From: Chamaecrista fasciculata
Taxonomy: Eukaryota > Streptophyta > Magnoliopsida > Fabales > Fabaceae
Assembly (NCBI GenBank): GCA_003254925.1
Contig: QANZ01055349.1
Span: 35,768 to 99,767, forward strand
DNA length: 64,000 nucleotides
Direction: 5' to 3'
Shown: positions 26,701 through 37,180 of the stretch, one piece after another
Numbering within the stretch: position 1 is the stretch's first letter
Layout of the letters: each line of letters begins with the position of its first letter
Notes under the pieces: model-generated
What the model was told of the DNA's origin: nothing
Database searches by the model: none
Seen by the model: only the letters and a program-made list of their open reading frames with translations
Translations under genes and position numbers: made by a program

Positions 26701-27216
26701 TGGGTGCTCCAACTATCATTCTTGTGTTAAGTTGCTGAATTTATTTTGTCTTTAGTAATCAATGAGATATACTGTAATTACTGGTCTCATTTCAATTTAT
26801 AAATTCCTTACCTTTGGCAGGTTGAGAAGATGCTCTTCAATGGAGAGAACCCTGATCCCGTAGTGGTTGAGAAAGCTATTTTGACTCTTAGGGTAACTTC
26901 TGTCCTGTTGAGATGCATTTGAGTTACCTTGAATGTTTATCCTCTGGCATATTTTTATTGATAGTATATTATTATGTCACTATTTTTTTTTTCTAGGAAC
27001 AAGAAAGGGCTATACTTGAAGCACTTGCTAAACTGACCAATGTGCTTGAGAGGCGTAAGGATATTTTTTTCCCTGATATTCATTCACCTTGGTTTTCCTC
27101 TTGAACTTGTTTATGAATTATATGGGCAATTATTTGCTTTTCCAGATGATCCTTCTGCTGAGATGCGACATTACCCTATCCCTAGGGATATTTCAGGGCT
27201 ACGAACAAGAAAATGA
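21781..27216 (+). CDS. ENT-domain (EMSY-like) nuclear protein, 8 exons
   Basis: Exons: 21781-21814, 23266-23381, 23501-23610, 23848-24034, 24636-24809, 26821-26892, 26997-27054, 27146-27216; total 822 nt, 273 residues. Residues about 20-85 match the EMSY N-terminal (ENT) helical domain: EAYSAVLKAFHAQSD, then LMTDLRKELNITDIEH. The C-terminus has a helical REQERAILEALAKL segment also seen in plant EMSY-LIKE proteins. No Agenet/Tudor domain follows, unlike classical EML proteins. Family members are nuclear and thought to act in chromatin regulation and defence; that role is inferred here. The start in a 34-nt first exon is chosen because MDFTWTKHDAI joins exon 2 in frame; an alternative start in exon 2 (MNLEQ) would keep the whole ENT domain. 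Confidence 0.85.
22156..22303. repeat. 148-nt imperfect hairpin in intron 1 of the ENT gene
   Basis: Arms 22156-22190 and 22269-22303 pair over 35 positions with about four mismatches by eye (CAAGAATCC...GTACTGTCGGCAA and its complement). The loop is about 78 nt. It could be a small MITE or a miRNA-precursor-like foldback. I saw no target duplication and recognise no miRNA. Confidence 0.6.
23682..23754. repeat. (ATT)n microsatellite in intron 3 of the ENT gene
   Basis: About 24 uninterrupted ATT units. Confidence 0.95.
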
Positions 27217-28396
27217 TGGTTTCTGTGGATAAATAGGTTGGTCTGGAGTGAGAATTTCTGTCAGATTCATGTGATTAGGATGAAGATTTCCCTGCATAAC
27301 GATGTAAATTTTGATTGGCATAGATTTGATCATTTTCACTCTGGTTGTAAATAGTAAGACAAAGATTTGATGCCTAGTTTTCAGTTGTTGCATTCATTCA
27401 GGATGTAGTTTGTTAAGAGGTAAAGCCTTTAACTTTTCAGCTAGTAGTAGAATGTTGAAAGAGATGAACAGTTTATTCTGACTTCTTTAACCATGAGTGT
27501 CTAGTTATACTAAATCCAAAAGCTTGGTTATGGGAAGAAATCTCTAGGCATTCATCAGGGAAGAAAGATGATGTCCTTTCTCTTGTGGTCCATGACCACA
27601 CACCATACTATCTTCAATTATACACACAACCCTTTCTAATTCAATTTGAATCTTTTATAGTACACTATAGGTGAAGTGCAAAGAGAGAAAGGAACATGTA
27701 GAGAGAGAAAGTGGATCTTAGTGACATTTTCTCTTTCTAACCTATTCCTATCTCTCAAGGCTATACTCATAAAGTGTTATAGAGGATCCTAATTGCTTTC
27801 TGATGAGTATATTAATGATGGTACGTGAACTGCAAGGCTTGTTTGATGTGTGGTGGACTGGTGGTATCTATTGTAAATTTATGAGAATGAGATTGCACTA
27901 AGGCAAAAACAAATAATATATAATGATAAGAAGAAAAATCTAATATAAGGAGGTGTCTCTATTGAGTTTCGAAGAAATTTCGATTTTTGTCTTCATTGAA
28001 TTAAATCAAATTATGCTCCATATTCGCTTGTTTTTTTTTTTTAAAAAAGAATCGAGAAATAACAATAAATGCCCAAGTTAAATAAAATCATAAAAGCGTT
28101 ATGTTTCCATCAAGTCGATTTTTATATTATAGAATATAGACAATGTTTAAGGCTTTATGCTCAAAGAAATCACCCAGTTTTAAAATGGCCCATTCTAGTA
28201 ATAATTAGAAAACCTACTTATGAATCCTGAATGAACTATAATAGTCAAATGAATTTATTTTCGATTCTCATAATACACTAGTGATCATTTGGTATTCGTT
28301 TTATTAATGTTTTAACTGGTAATCTAATTTATTCTTTAATACAAATCATAAAAATATATTTTAATTTAACTTTTTTTAAAAAATGATCATGACTTA
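27217..28396. other. 3' UTR and intergenic region
   Basis: Downstream of the ENT gene stop codon. Nothing else coding or repetitive could be supported. Confidence 0.5.
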
Positions 28397-28738
28397 AAGC
28401 CCGTTTGGATAGGTTTTTTTTTGTCTAAAAAGCACTTTTTTTAATTAAAAAAAAGACTTTTTATAAACATAAAATCTTGTTTGGGTAAATTTTTTAAAAA
28501 AAGAAGTTACAAAAAAAGTTAAAATATAGTTTTTTTAAGAAGTTCAATTTTGTAGCTTCCACTTAAAGTACTTGCAAAAGCTATTCTTTTAGTTTATTTT
28601 GTTAATTAAGAGTACTTTTGTCATTTTATCTCCAAACAACCTTGATAACTAAAAATACTAGTGATTCACTCAAAAGACCTTTTAAAAAAAAGTTTGATAA
28701 ATAAAGTTCTTTTTTCACAAGTTTATCCAAACGGGCTT
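28397..28738. mobile_element. PIF/Harbinger (Tourist-like) MITE, 342 bp
   Basis: Inverted ends AAGCCCGTTTGGATA and its complement are flanked by the 3-bp TTA (28394-28396 and 28739-28741). The interior is very rich in A and T runs. The TTA duplication and short TIR fit Tourist-like elements; short target sites make this less certain than the 8-9 bp cases. Confidence 0.65.
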
Positions 28739-28963
28739 TTAATAATCAAATTATAAATAGAGATTACTGTGGGTGTAAAATAATCTTTTCCTAGATGAAG
28801 ATATATTTATCAACAATGAACAACTACAGTCTACAGAACAATCATGGATAAGGAAAATTGCCACATCATTTTTTCGTCTTATGGGTGTTAAGTATGGTAA
28901 GATGGAGATAATTCCTGAAGTGCAGAATTGTTGCGTGATGTATCTACTTTTTTTTTTTTTTTT

Positions 28964-29124
28964 NNNNNNNNNNNNNNNNNNNNNNNNNNNNNNNNNNNNN
29001 NNNNNNNNNNNNNNNNNNNNNNNNNNNNNNNNNNNNNNNNNNNNNNNNNNNNNNNNNNNNNNNNNNNNNNNNNNNNNNNNNNNNNNNNNNNNNNNNNNNN
29101 NNNNNNNNNNNNNNNNNNNNNNNN
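28964..29124. other. Assembly gap (161 N)
   Basis: Run of N preceded by about 16 T. Real length unknown. It probably hides the left end of the MITE-like element whose right end is at about 29634. Confidence 1.
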
Positions 29125-29634
29125 AAGATTTTCATGTGTTTGGTATGGTAATTTGAGCTATGTAAAGTGGATTACAATGTAAAGGGTTTTACATTACATA
29201 GGCCATTTTTCTTTACTTCACATTTCTGATGTAATTCAAGTCTACCTAGGGAATTATGGTACAATTCCTAATTTGCCCCTCTCACTCCCATCCCATCTCC
29301 TCCCCAAATGGTGAACGACGGCGGCGGCGGCGGTGCACGGCGGCGCCGACCACCGTGGGCCACCGTGGATGGCGGTGCCGACCACCGTGGGCGGCGGAGC
29401 CAACCACCGTGTACGGCGGTGGTGGGCGGCGGCGGTCTGGTGGTGGTTGTGGGAAGGGCATTTTTGTCAATTTTTTTCTATATCTATTTTACTTTCCCTC
29501 CCCTACCTTTTTATACCAAACACTTTCAATTTTTACCTACTTTACATCCCCTCAACTACTTTTCCTTTCCCTCACAATTTTTCCCTTGTAAAATCCTTTC
29601 CTTTACATTCCTCACATACTACCAAACGGAGCCT
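29125..29634. mobile_element. MITE-like element with GC-rich minisatellite core, left end in gap
   Basis: The right end reads TACTACCAAACGGAGCC, the complement of a GGCTCCGTTTGGTA-type terminus. Subterminal sequence on both sides repeats short T/C-rich or A/G-rich motifs. The core (29310-29450) is a GC-rich imperfect repeat built on CGGCGG and GACCACCGTGGG units. Open frames here are a product of this composition. Superfamily not decided. Confidence 0.5.
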
Positions 29635-30044
29635 ATATAAAAGGCCAAATGAAGTGCGTTATAGACCTCAATTATTTATATAGTTAGACTAGAATGATCA
29701 ACTAGGTTACATCAGCTTAATTACAAGCTTAAAATGTCTGTTTCACTGTTGGCATGACGTTGCATGCATGGCCACATCTATTAATGAGGATTTCACTTTT
29801 AGTAAGATTTACGTTCTTTAGGGTACGGTCTGTTTTCACTTTATGCTTGTCATTGAAGCAAATGTATTACGGCTGTTAGTATATTAATAGTATTCTTTCA
29901 CACATGTTTCCACTTATAAGCTGCCAATAACACTATGTGATAGAAATTAAAGGACTTGTCGTAATTAAATAAATGACAGTATATATGTACGACTGAATGA
30001 GGATTGTTAGCTTCTCTATAATAAAATGAACCGAATTATTATAT

Positions 30045-30474
30045 GAGTAAATTACATTTTGGTATCCTATGGTTTGACCCTATTTCACTTTGGTACCCTG
30101 TGATTTGAAACATGACACTTTGGTACCCTGTGGTATTCTCCATTAACACTTTGATACCCTTTGGAGCTATTTTATAATTTTAACCATAACAAATTTTGCA
30201 AAAATTACATATTGACCCCAAAAAAATTTTAAAGTTTTCATTTTAGTCCCTAGATAATGTGTATCCAAGGACCTATTTGTAATTTTTTGAAAATTTTTTG
30301 GGGTCAATATGTAATTTTTGCAAAAATTTTTATGGTTAAAATTACAAAATAGCTCCAAAGGATACCAAAGTGTTAATGGAGAATACCACAGGATACCAAA
30401 GTGTCATGTTTCAAACCACATGGTACCAAAGTGAAATAGAGTCAAACCACAGAGTACCAAAGTGTAATTTACCC
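30045..30474. mobile_element. Mutator-like MITE (430 bp)
   Basis: Near-perfect inverted repeat around a short centre. Ends are GAGTAAATTACATTTTGGTA and ACCAAAGTGTAATTTACCC. Flanks TTATTATAT (30036-30044) and TTATTATAA (30475-30483) match at 8 of 9 positions. It lies about 170 bp upstream of the first CCX gene. A related half-copy is embedded at about 40975-41145. Confidence 0.75.
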
Positions 30475-30648
30475 TTATTATAATACTAAATATGAGGAAC
30501 AAATGACATAAGCTTAGCATCATGAACCAAATTAGACATGCAATTATATTCATGCTACATTGAACCCAGAAAATTCCCTGAGAAGAAGTTGCACTTCATA
30601 TATAATTCACACCATCACTACCTTATCCTCTGCAAAACTATCATAATA

Positions 30649-32397
30649 ATGGCAACCTTCTACAAATCAGCACTACCCAGAAAACTTATACTCTTCCTCA
30701 ACATTTCCTTCCTTTTAATCCTCTCTCTCTTTCTCATATCCATTGTCTATTACCCCTCACATTCAAATTTTGATCACCAATCCATCTTCAACCGCCACTC
30801 AAGGATCCTCCAAGACATCAAAATTGATTCATGTTCTGATCTCCACAGTTTCTCAGATTCTGCCACAAAATGCTTGTATGTCAAAACCCATCCTGAATGC
30901 AGGTCTAAAGGCTACATAAACTATCTCCAAATCTTCTACTGCAATTTTGGGCAATCCTCTATTACAGGTCATGCTTTGCTTGTACTATGGCTTGTGGTGT
31001 TGTTTTATCTCTTGGGTGACACAGCTTCTAATTACTTTTGCCACTCCTTAGAGGGCTTGTCCTATATTTTAAGGCTATCTCCCACAATAGCAGGGGTTAC
31101 CCTGCTTTCTCTGGGAAATGGGGCTCCTGATTTTTTTGCAAGTGTTGTTTCCTTCACACGATCCAGCAATGGTGCTGTTGGGCTCAATAGTATTCTGGGT
31201 GGGGCATTTTTTGTCTCTAGTGCTGTTTTGGGCATTATAAGCATTCTGGTGAGTCCAAATCAGATTTCAGTTGACAAGGCCAGTTTCATTAGAGATGTGA
31301 TTTTCTTCTTTTTCTCTCTGTTAGTCCTGCTTGTCATCATTTCCATTGGGAAAATCAACTTGTTGGGTTCAATCTGCTATGTCTCCATCTACTTCCTCTA
31401 TGTCTGTGCTGTCTCTGCCACACATTTCATGTACGGTGGGGACAACAAAGATGCAGAATTTGCAGTATCTTCTGATGAGTTAGCAGAATCCGGCATACCA
31501 TTGCTGGGTTGTGTTGATGATGAGAAAGAGAAACCAAGTTTAGCAGAGAAAGTGAGTATTGAAGACTTGGAAGAAAACCTAGAGTGTTTTGGCAGTGGAT
31601 CATTTAGTTACAATTATTACTTGACCAAGTTTCTTCAAGTACTAGAATTACCTCTTAGCTTGCCAAGAAAGCTCACCATACCTGTTGTGTGTGAAGAAAA
31701 TTGGTCAAAGCCATATGCAGTAATATCAGTGACATTAGCACCAGTTTTGGTAGCAGCTATTTGTAACACCCAGAGGGAAAACACTGATTCTAGGACCAGT
31801 TTGGTTACATACTTAGTAGCTGCTTTGATAGGGTTAGTTCTTGGAAATATGTCATGTGTGACCCTTAAAAGCTCTAGCCCTCCAAGAAGCTCCTTGTTCC
31901 CTTGGCTTGCAGGAGGGTTTGTTATGAGTGTGACATGGACTTATGTGATTGCTGAGGAGCTGGTTTCCTTATTGGTTTCATTAGGGAACATTATTGGGGT
32001 TAGTCCTTCAATTCTGGGGCTAACTGTCCTAGCTTGGGGCAATTCTCTTGGGGATCTGATAGCCAATGGTGCTATGGCTGTGAATGGTGGGGCTGATGGA
32101 GCCCAAGTAGCTATATCTGGGTGTTATGCAGGCCCAATGTTTAATACCTTGATGGGCTTGGGCTTGCCTCTTGTTCTCTCAGCATGGTCTGAGTATCCAA
32201 ATTCATATGAGATTCCTAAAGACTCTTCTCTTTATGAGACTCTTTTGTTCTTGATGACAGGCTTGCTTTGGGCCCTTGTGGTGTTGCCAAAGAAGAGTAT
32301 GAGGCTGGATAAGTCCTTAGGTGCTGGACTCTTGATTATATACCTCTGCTTTCTTGTTATTAGGATAACAATGGCTATTTTTAATGTGAAATTCTAG
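30649..32397 (+). CDS. CCX-like: Cation/calcium exchanger (CCX family), intronless
   Basis: 582-residue membrane antiporter related to animal NCKX/NCLX, exchanging cations across an endomembrane or plasma membrane in plants. The start chosen is MATFYKSALP at 30649; an in-frame ATG at 30538 would add 37 residues without family resemblance. An N-terminal hydrophobic segment (about 12-34) is followed by a Cys-containing loop, then two clusters of membrane helices. These carry the alpha-1 motif GNGAPD (156-161) and the alpha-2 motif GNSLGD (464-469), both with the acidic residues needed for cation binding. An acidic cytosolic loop separates the halves. Single-exon structure is usual for CCX genes. 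It is convergent with the paralogue at 37181-38899. Confidence 0.93.
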   Translation: MATFYKSALPRKLILFLNISFLLILSLFLISIVYYPSHSNFDHQSIFNRHSRILQDIKIDSCSDLHSFSDSATKCLYVKTHPECRSKGYINYLQIFYCNFGQSSITGHALLVLWLVVLFYLLGDTASNYFCHSLEGLSYILRLSPTIAGVTLLSLGNGAPDFFASVVSFTRSSNGAVGLNSILGGAFFVSSAVLGIISILVSPNQISVDKASFIRDVIFFFFSLLVLLVIISIGKINLLGSICYVSIYFLYVCAVSATHFMYGGDNKDAEFAVSSDELAESGIPLLGCVDDEKEKPSLAEKVSIEDLEENLECFGSGSFSYNYYLTKFLQVLELPLSLPRKLTIPVVCEENWSKPYAVISVTLAPVLVAAICNTQRENTDSRTSLVTYLVAALIGLVLGNMSCVTLKSSSPPRSSLFPWLAGGFVMSVTWTYVIAEELVSLLVSLGNIIGVSPSILGLTVLAWGNSLGDLIANGAMAVNGGADGAQVAISGCYAGPMFNTLMGLGLPLVLSAWSEYPNSYEIPKDSSLYETLLFLMTGLLWALVVLPKKSMRLDKSLGAGLLIIYLCFLVIRITMAIFNVKF

Positions 32398-32967
32398 GAA
32401 TAAAAGAAAAGAGAATCTGCATTTGGTAAGGAGAAATTGTGTATTCTCTTTTTTTAAGGAAAAGGGGCCGAAGCCCAATAGGAAGAAAGAACATATTCAA
32501 AATGTTTTTGTTTCCTTTTTCTGTTGGGCTTCTGGCCCTTTTGGTGTACCCTTGTTTCTGACCATAAAAAGGCAAGGCAAAATACCCTTTTGTGCCCCTA
32601 ACGTTTGCAGTGATTTTCAGTTATGCCCCTAACGTTTTATTTTGTTCAAGCGTGCCCTCAATGTGAAATTAACGTTTCAATTATGCCCCCAATTTTGACT
32701 CAATGCCCATGTGGCAATTTTTTTACTTATGTGTCATTTTTTTGGTCTGACGTGGCATAATGACTGGACATTCTTATTTTTTTTTCCACCGTGGCATGAT
32801 GACTGGATTTACATTTTTGAACATAAAAATTGAGTAAACTAGCAAATCAATCCCTGGATTTACATTTTTCATCATCTTCATTCATTTTAGTCCTAAATCC
32901 TCAAAATAAAATTGTAAAGTGTCCCAAAACTCTTCCAAACATTCCAATTTAGTCCTTACAAATATTA

Positions 32968-33003
32968 AAAACCCTAAACCCTAAAATTCTAAACCCTAAA
33001 CCT
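32968..33003. repeat. Degenerate interstitial telomere-like repeat, left arm
   Basis: A few AAACCCTAA units in the left arm of the foldback element; the counterpart in the right arm (33735-33995) is longer and more degenerate. Confidence 0.7.
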
Positions 33004-33276
33004 AATTTCACATAAATCCCTAATTTCTTTTTTAATCCCTAAACTCCCTAAATCCATATCCAGATTTAATCCATCATCTTTCATCATCTTCTCATCATCG
33101 TTAATCCATCATCTTTCATCATCTTTAATCCACCATCTTCATCTAGATTAACGACGCCCAAATCTGAACATCATCATCTTTCATCTTTAATCCAGCATCT
33201 TCTTCCCCTATCCTGTGGAAACCACCTCTTCTTGCTCTGATCTTGTTCCTCTTCCTCTCCTCTTCTTATCATTCAT

Positions 33277-33447
33277 CAATTTAGGGATCACGATTCTGAG
33301 AAATTTGTTCTCCATTCTCGCTTTAATTCCTTTCAGATCTGCATTCCCAGGCATTCTGAACTGCCTCATGAACTTGTCGTTGGTCCTCTCCGCTCGATGC
33401 CACTTCTCTCCAGTGGCTTCTTCCTCTCCCTTCCTCTCTCCAGTGAT
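33277..33447 (-). pseudogene. Captured small heat-shock protein (alpha-crystallin) fragment
   Basis: On the minus strand 57 codons give an alpha-crystallin core signature: TGERKGEEE, KWHRAERTNDKFMRQFRMP, then IKARMENKFLRIVIPKL. In plant small HSPs this is the beta-strand block ending MENGVLxxxxPK; here the Gly-Val pair is replaced by Lys-Phe. The N-terminal arm, the rest of the domain and an intact gene frame are missing. It sits in the loop of a foldback transposon, so it is a captured fragment, not a working chaperone gene. Confidence 0.7.
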
Positions 33448-33734
33448 CCTCACCACTCGATTACATCCGTCGCGATTTCATCATCATTCATCATCTGCAA
33501 ACGAAAACAAAAACAACAAACGAAAGCAAATCACAGTGAAAGATTACATATATACAAAATCGCGACGGATCTGTTTACTTGAAATTGCGACGAAGATCGA
33601 AGATGATGATGAATCGAAGATGAAGATCGAATCGCGATGAATGATGATGATGAATCGAAGATGATGAATTTGGTTTAATAAATTTGAGGCAAGGTGAAGA
33701 GGAAAGTAGGATTTAGGGACCAAATTGCAAGAGA

Positions 33735-33995
33735 GTAGTCTTTTTAGGGGTTTAGGATTTTGGGTTTAGGGGTTTAGGGTTTTAGATTTTAGGGTTTAGG
33801 GTTTAGGTTATAGGATTTTAGAGTTTAGGGTTTTAGAATTTTAGGGTTTATGGTTTATGGTTTTAGGGTTTTTAATATTTTTAAGGACTAAATTGGAATG
33901 TTTGAAAGAGTTTTGGGACACTTTAGGATTTTAGGGTTTAGGATTTAGGGTTTAGGGGTTAGGGTTTAGGGGTTTAGATTTTAGGGTTTTTAATA
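33735..33995. repeat. Degenerate interstitial telomere-like repeat, right arm
   Basis: Many TTTAGGG-like units (GGGTTTAGGG, GGTTTAGGATTT and variants) in the right arm of the foldback element. Confidence 0.75.
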
Positions 33996-34862
33996 CTTTT
34001 AAGGACTAAATTGAAATGTTTGGAAGAGTTTTGGGACACTTTACAATTTTATTTTGAGGATTTGGGACTAAAATGAATGAAGATGATGAAAAATGTAAAT
34101 CCAGGGATTGATTTGCTAGTTTACTCAATTTTTATGTTCAAAAATGTAAATCCAGTCATCATGCCACGATGAAAAAAAAAATATGAATGTCCAGTCATTA
34201 TGCCACGTCAGACCAAAAAAATGACACATAAGTAAAAAAAATTGCCACATGGGCATTGAGTCAAAATTGGGGGCATAATTGAAACGTTAGTTTCACATTG
34301 AGGGCATGCTTGAACAAAATGAAATGTTAGGGGCATAACTGAAAATCACTGCAAACGTTAGGGGCACAAAAGGGTGTTTTGCCAAAAAGTAATTACTAGA
34401 TATTCTGACCAAACAAAAATATTCATCCTTATTGTGTTAATCTTTATTGATCTGTTCTATCTTCTAGTCATTAAGATAAGAGCCGTATAGAAGTTCATGA
34501 TTTTTCAGATTTGATTGAACTTTGTATTTTTCTAATTGAATTTGGCTCATTAATTTGAACTAAATTTGAGTCCTAAAATTAAATGGCCAGAGATTAGACA
34601 GCAACTACTGATGAGTTTTGGTTGCCTATATAGCACCAAGAAAGGTTAACATCTTGCTACCTTAAATGGATTTATAGCATCATCATCAGCACTCATTAGC
34701 ATGTGTTAACATCGGTGATCATTCGTCGTTGAAATCTAGCACAACCTCTTCGACGTCGATATTATTGATGTTTCAAAGTTGCAGGTTACGTATTTGTGTG
34801 GAAAACAATACTATTGGATATATAACAACGTATTGTCAAGGTGTGGCACATCTATATCAATA

Positions 34863-35256
34863 TCTATACTATATTATATGGCTCCACCCCTTATGGTTGA
34901 TCAAAAATAGTGAATTAAAAAATTAAAAAGAAAAAAAAATCACCACTCTCTCTATCTACTCACTCCTCCCACTTCTTTAAAAAAATAAATGAATTAAAAA
35001 AATGCAAAAAATAATTAAAAATTAAAAAAATGTTACCACTCTCTCTCTCCACTCACTCTCCTATATGAGATAATTTCAAATTGGTCCTAAATATTTTATT
35101 TATTTTAGATAAGTCTTACATATTTGTATAATTTCTCAAATTGGTCCCAAACTTACTCTTTTATCAATATAAAAATTTAATATAATCTTCAATTTTAAAT
35201 CAATTCAAACGTTATATGCATATTGGCGTGCCCGTTAGGGCACACCAAGCCCCTAG
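34863..35256 (+). mobile_element. Non-autonomous Helitron (394 bp)
   Basis: The 5' end is TCTATACTATATTATATGG after a host A. The 3' end is CTAG followed by host T, matching insertion between A and T. Ten nucleotides upstream of CTAG is a perfect hairpin, GTGCCC-GTTA-GGGCAC. These three signals together define plant Helitrons. No Rep/helicase coding sequence. Confidence 0.8.
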
Positions 35257-37180
35257 TATGTTTTATGAACGACTAAAAATACGTTCGTTACTGCCAATAT
35301 GTTTCGGCTAACGAGTTTATTTTTAAAAATAACTGTGAATATTTAGCATTATTTATTTTTTAAATTTTTTTCTAGTTATCTTTATCAAAAAGCCAATTAA
35401 ATATATTGAGATCATATGAATATGTTTAAATTAAAAAGTTAATTTATGAATATTAGTATTATTTGTATTTAAGTTATTTTAAATTGATAATTTTATTAGA
35501 AAACACTTTACATAATAAAAAATGCAATGTCACATTATATATTTATTTTTTAACTTTGATTTAATATTTTGTTAAGAAAACAATTATTTTAGGGATGGAC
35601 AAAAATAACAAAATGAATAAACTACACGTGAAAAGTATTGTTCCTCATGGCTATTTTTACATCCAAGTACCAATTATTGCTTCTTTTTTGGGCACAGGTT
35701 GCCTCAATGGCAACCTCTCATTTCCTCTTTCATTCAACAGAGTTTTATCCATTTAGCTTTGAAGAGGATTTCAGCATCCGATGAACTTTAGCTGATCCAA
35801 AATCATCAATGGTGACACCGACAAGTGTGTAGTGGTTAGTCAGCTACACTCTAGGAAAGAGGATCAGGTTCGATTCCTAGAGTCGACATTGTTAGAATGG
35901 CTCTAACTGTTTCGCTACCAAGACCCGAGTGAGATTAATCTTTGCTTAAACCGTTATACAGATAGGCGAGAGCAGTGACGGAACCAGAAATGTTAACAAC
36001 GGGGGGCCAGAAGCTAAATTGAAGCAAGCATTAGAAAAGAAAAAACTGTTCCTGGGAATCACTAACCAGAGCAACTAGTGGTAAATAATTGTACTAGAAT
36101 TCAATATTGGGAGGGACGAGAAAATTCATGGTGAAAGAGACAATACTTGTTTCTTCTGCCAATCAATTAATAGATGCTATTGGACGAATAGACTCAATTC
36201 ACGAAAACAAACAAAGACAGATGGGTATTGATTGGTAAACTCCAATAGTTGGAGTGTGCTAGGGAGCCCATTATTTGTACCAAGATTATTCCTTCTAAAT
36301 TTCTGAAGACTCATTAATGAATTTTGAGAAGAGCCAGTGAAAATTTTAATACCATTCTTTTGTGAAGACGATGGGTTCAGATCAATTTATTTTGCTTTAT
36401 ATCTAATTTTGATGTCATAATATGGATACACAAAAAACTGTGCCATGTTCTGCCTTCCTAGTTCCTGCAATAGATTCTTTCTTGTTTTGCATGGCTCACA
36501 AAGTGAGATTTGGAATTTTTAGTTAACAATTCTAATCACAAACGCAAGAAATGACACTTTCCCTGCCTGCCTGCTTCAAGGTTCTAGGTTCTATTATCAC
36601 TGTTTTTCCTGCCCATTTTTTTAAGCTTCCAACTAAGCAAACATTATACATTTTTCTTTTGATATGTTAATGGCCTTCTATAGCACTTATTAACAAAGAA
36701 CTAGATTTCTGATTGGTCCAATTCCAACTGTGACAAACGATTCTTCTGTTCAATCCCCTAAGCATTGAATATTACAATTAACAATATATTATTAAGCACA
36801 AGGGGAAAGGGTGTTGAAAGAAAGTAGTCAGAGTAGAAATTAACAAAGATTTCTCTTAAAAGCAGCAATGATACGGAATTGACTAAACTCACCTCAAACT
36901 TGCGGTTCCCTTCTAAGTTCATATCTCCTCTAAAACTAGGAGACAAATCTTATCATGATTTTTATTAACATCTAGTGCAACAAGTCACATTATTGTCAAT
37001 GGACCCTTTGGCCCTTTCTTGATTGCTATGCTTCAATTTGGATGCTGCGTCACTAAAATATTCGTATACAATTCAACACGTGGTGAAGATCGAGTGTTCC
37101 CTGACTAATGAATGTACATAAACTACACAAACATCTAATTACACAAATTCATAATATTTGTCATCCTTTAAAGATTAAAA
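35257..37180. other. Intergenic region
   Basis: AT-rich (35260-35640), then unique-looking sequence with a tRNA-like SINE candidate at about 35818-35990. The last few hundred bases are likely the 3' UTR of the second CCX gene. No other gene supported. Confidence 0.5.
35818..35990 (+). mobile_element. tRNA-derived SINE candidate
   Basis: Contains TGTGTAGTGGTTAGTCAGC (A-box-like) and, about 40 nt later, AGGTTCGATTCCTAGAG (B-box-like), as in the head of plant SINEs. The cloverleaf is not intact and no tRNA gene is called. Ends and duplication not resolved. Confidence 0.45.

Larger units (their letters stand above)
32576..34383. mobile_element. 1.8-kb foldback element with telomere-like arms and captured sHSP fragment
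   Basis: Long inverted arms: GGCAAAATACCCTTTTGTG at the left and its complement at the right, then matching blocks up to roughly 500 bp inward. Flanks AAAAGGCAA (32567-32575) and AAAAAGTAA (34384-34392) match at 7 of 9 positions, suggesting an aged Mutator-type duplication. The arms contain degenerate plant telomere repeats (CCCTAAA, about 32968-33003; TTTAGGG, about 33735-33995). The centre holds a small heat-shock-protein fragment (separate entry). Confidence 0.7.

Noticed and set aside
28881-29182. Open frames running through the N gap on both strands
   Set aside because: They consist almost wholly of unknown residues created by the gap.
29256-29683. Arg/Gly/Pro-rich open frames in several overlapping frames
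   Set aside because: Open only because the GC-rich minisatellite has few stop codons; all frames look alike and none has a domain.
30538-30648. Upstream start for the first CCX gene
   Set aside because: The extra 37 residues lack signal-anchor character and family resemblance; MATFYKSALP at 30649 fits other CCX proteins.
33735-33995. TTTAGGG-like array as a chromosome end
   Set aside because: Degenerate, short, and present as inverted halves inside a foldback element with unique genes on both sides.
35830-35895. Possible tRNA gene (B-box GGTTCGATTCC)
   Set aside because: The sequence does not form a full cloverleaf and continues into a SINE-like body.
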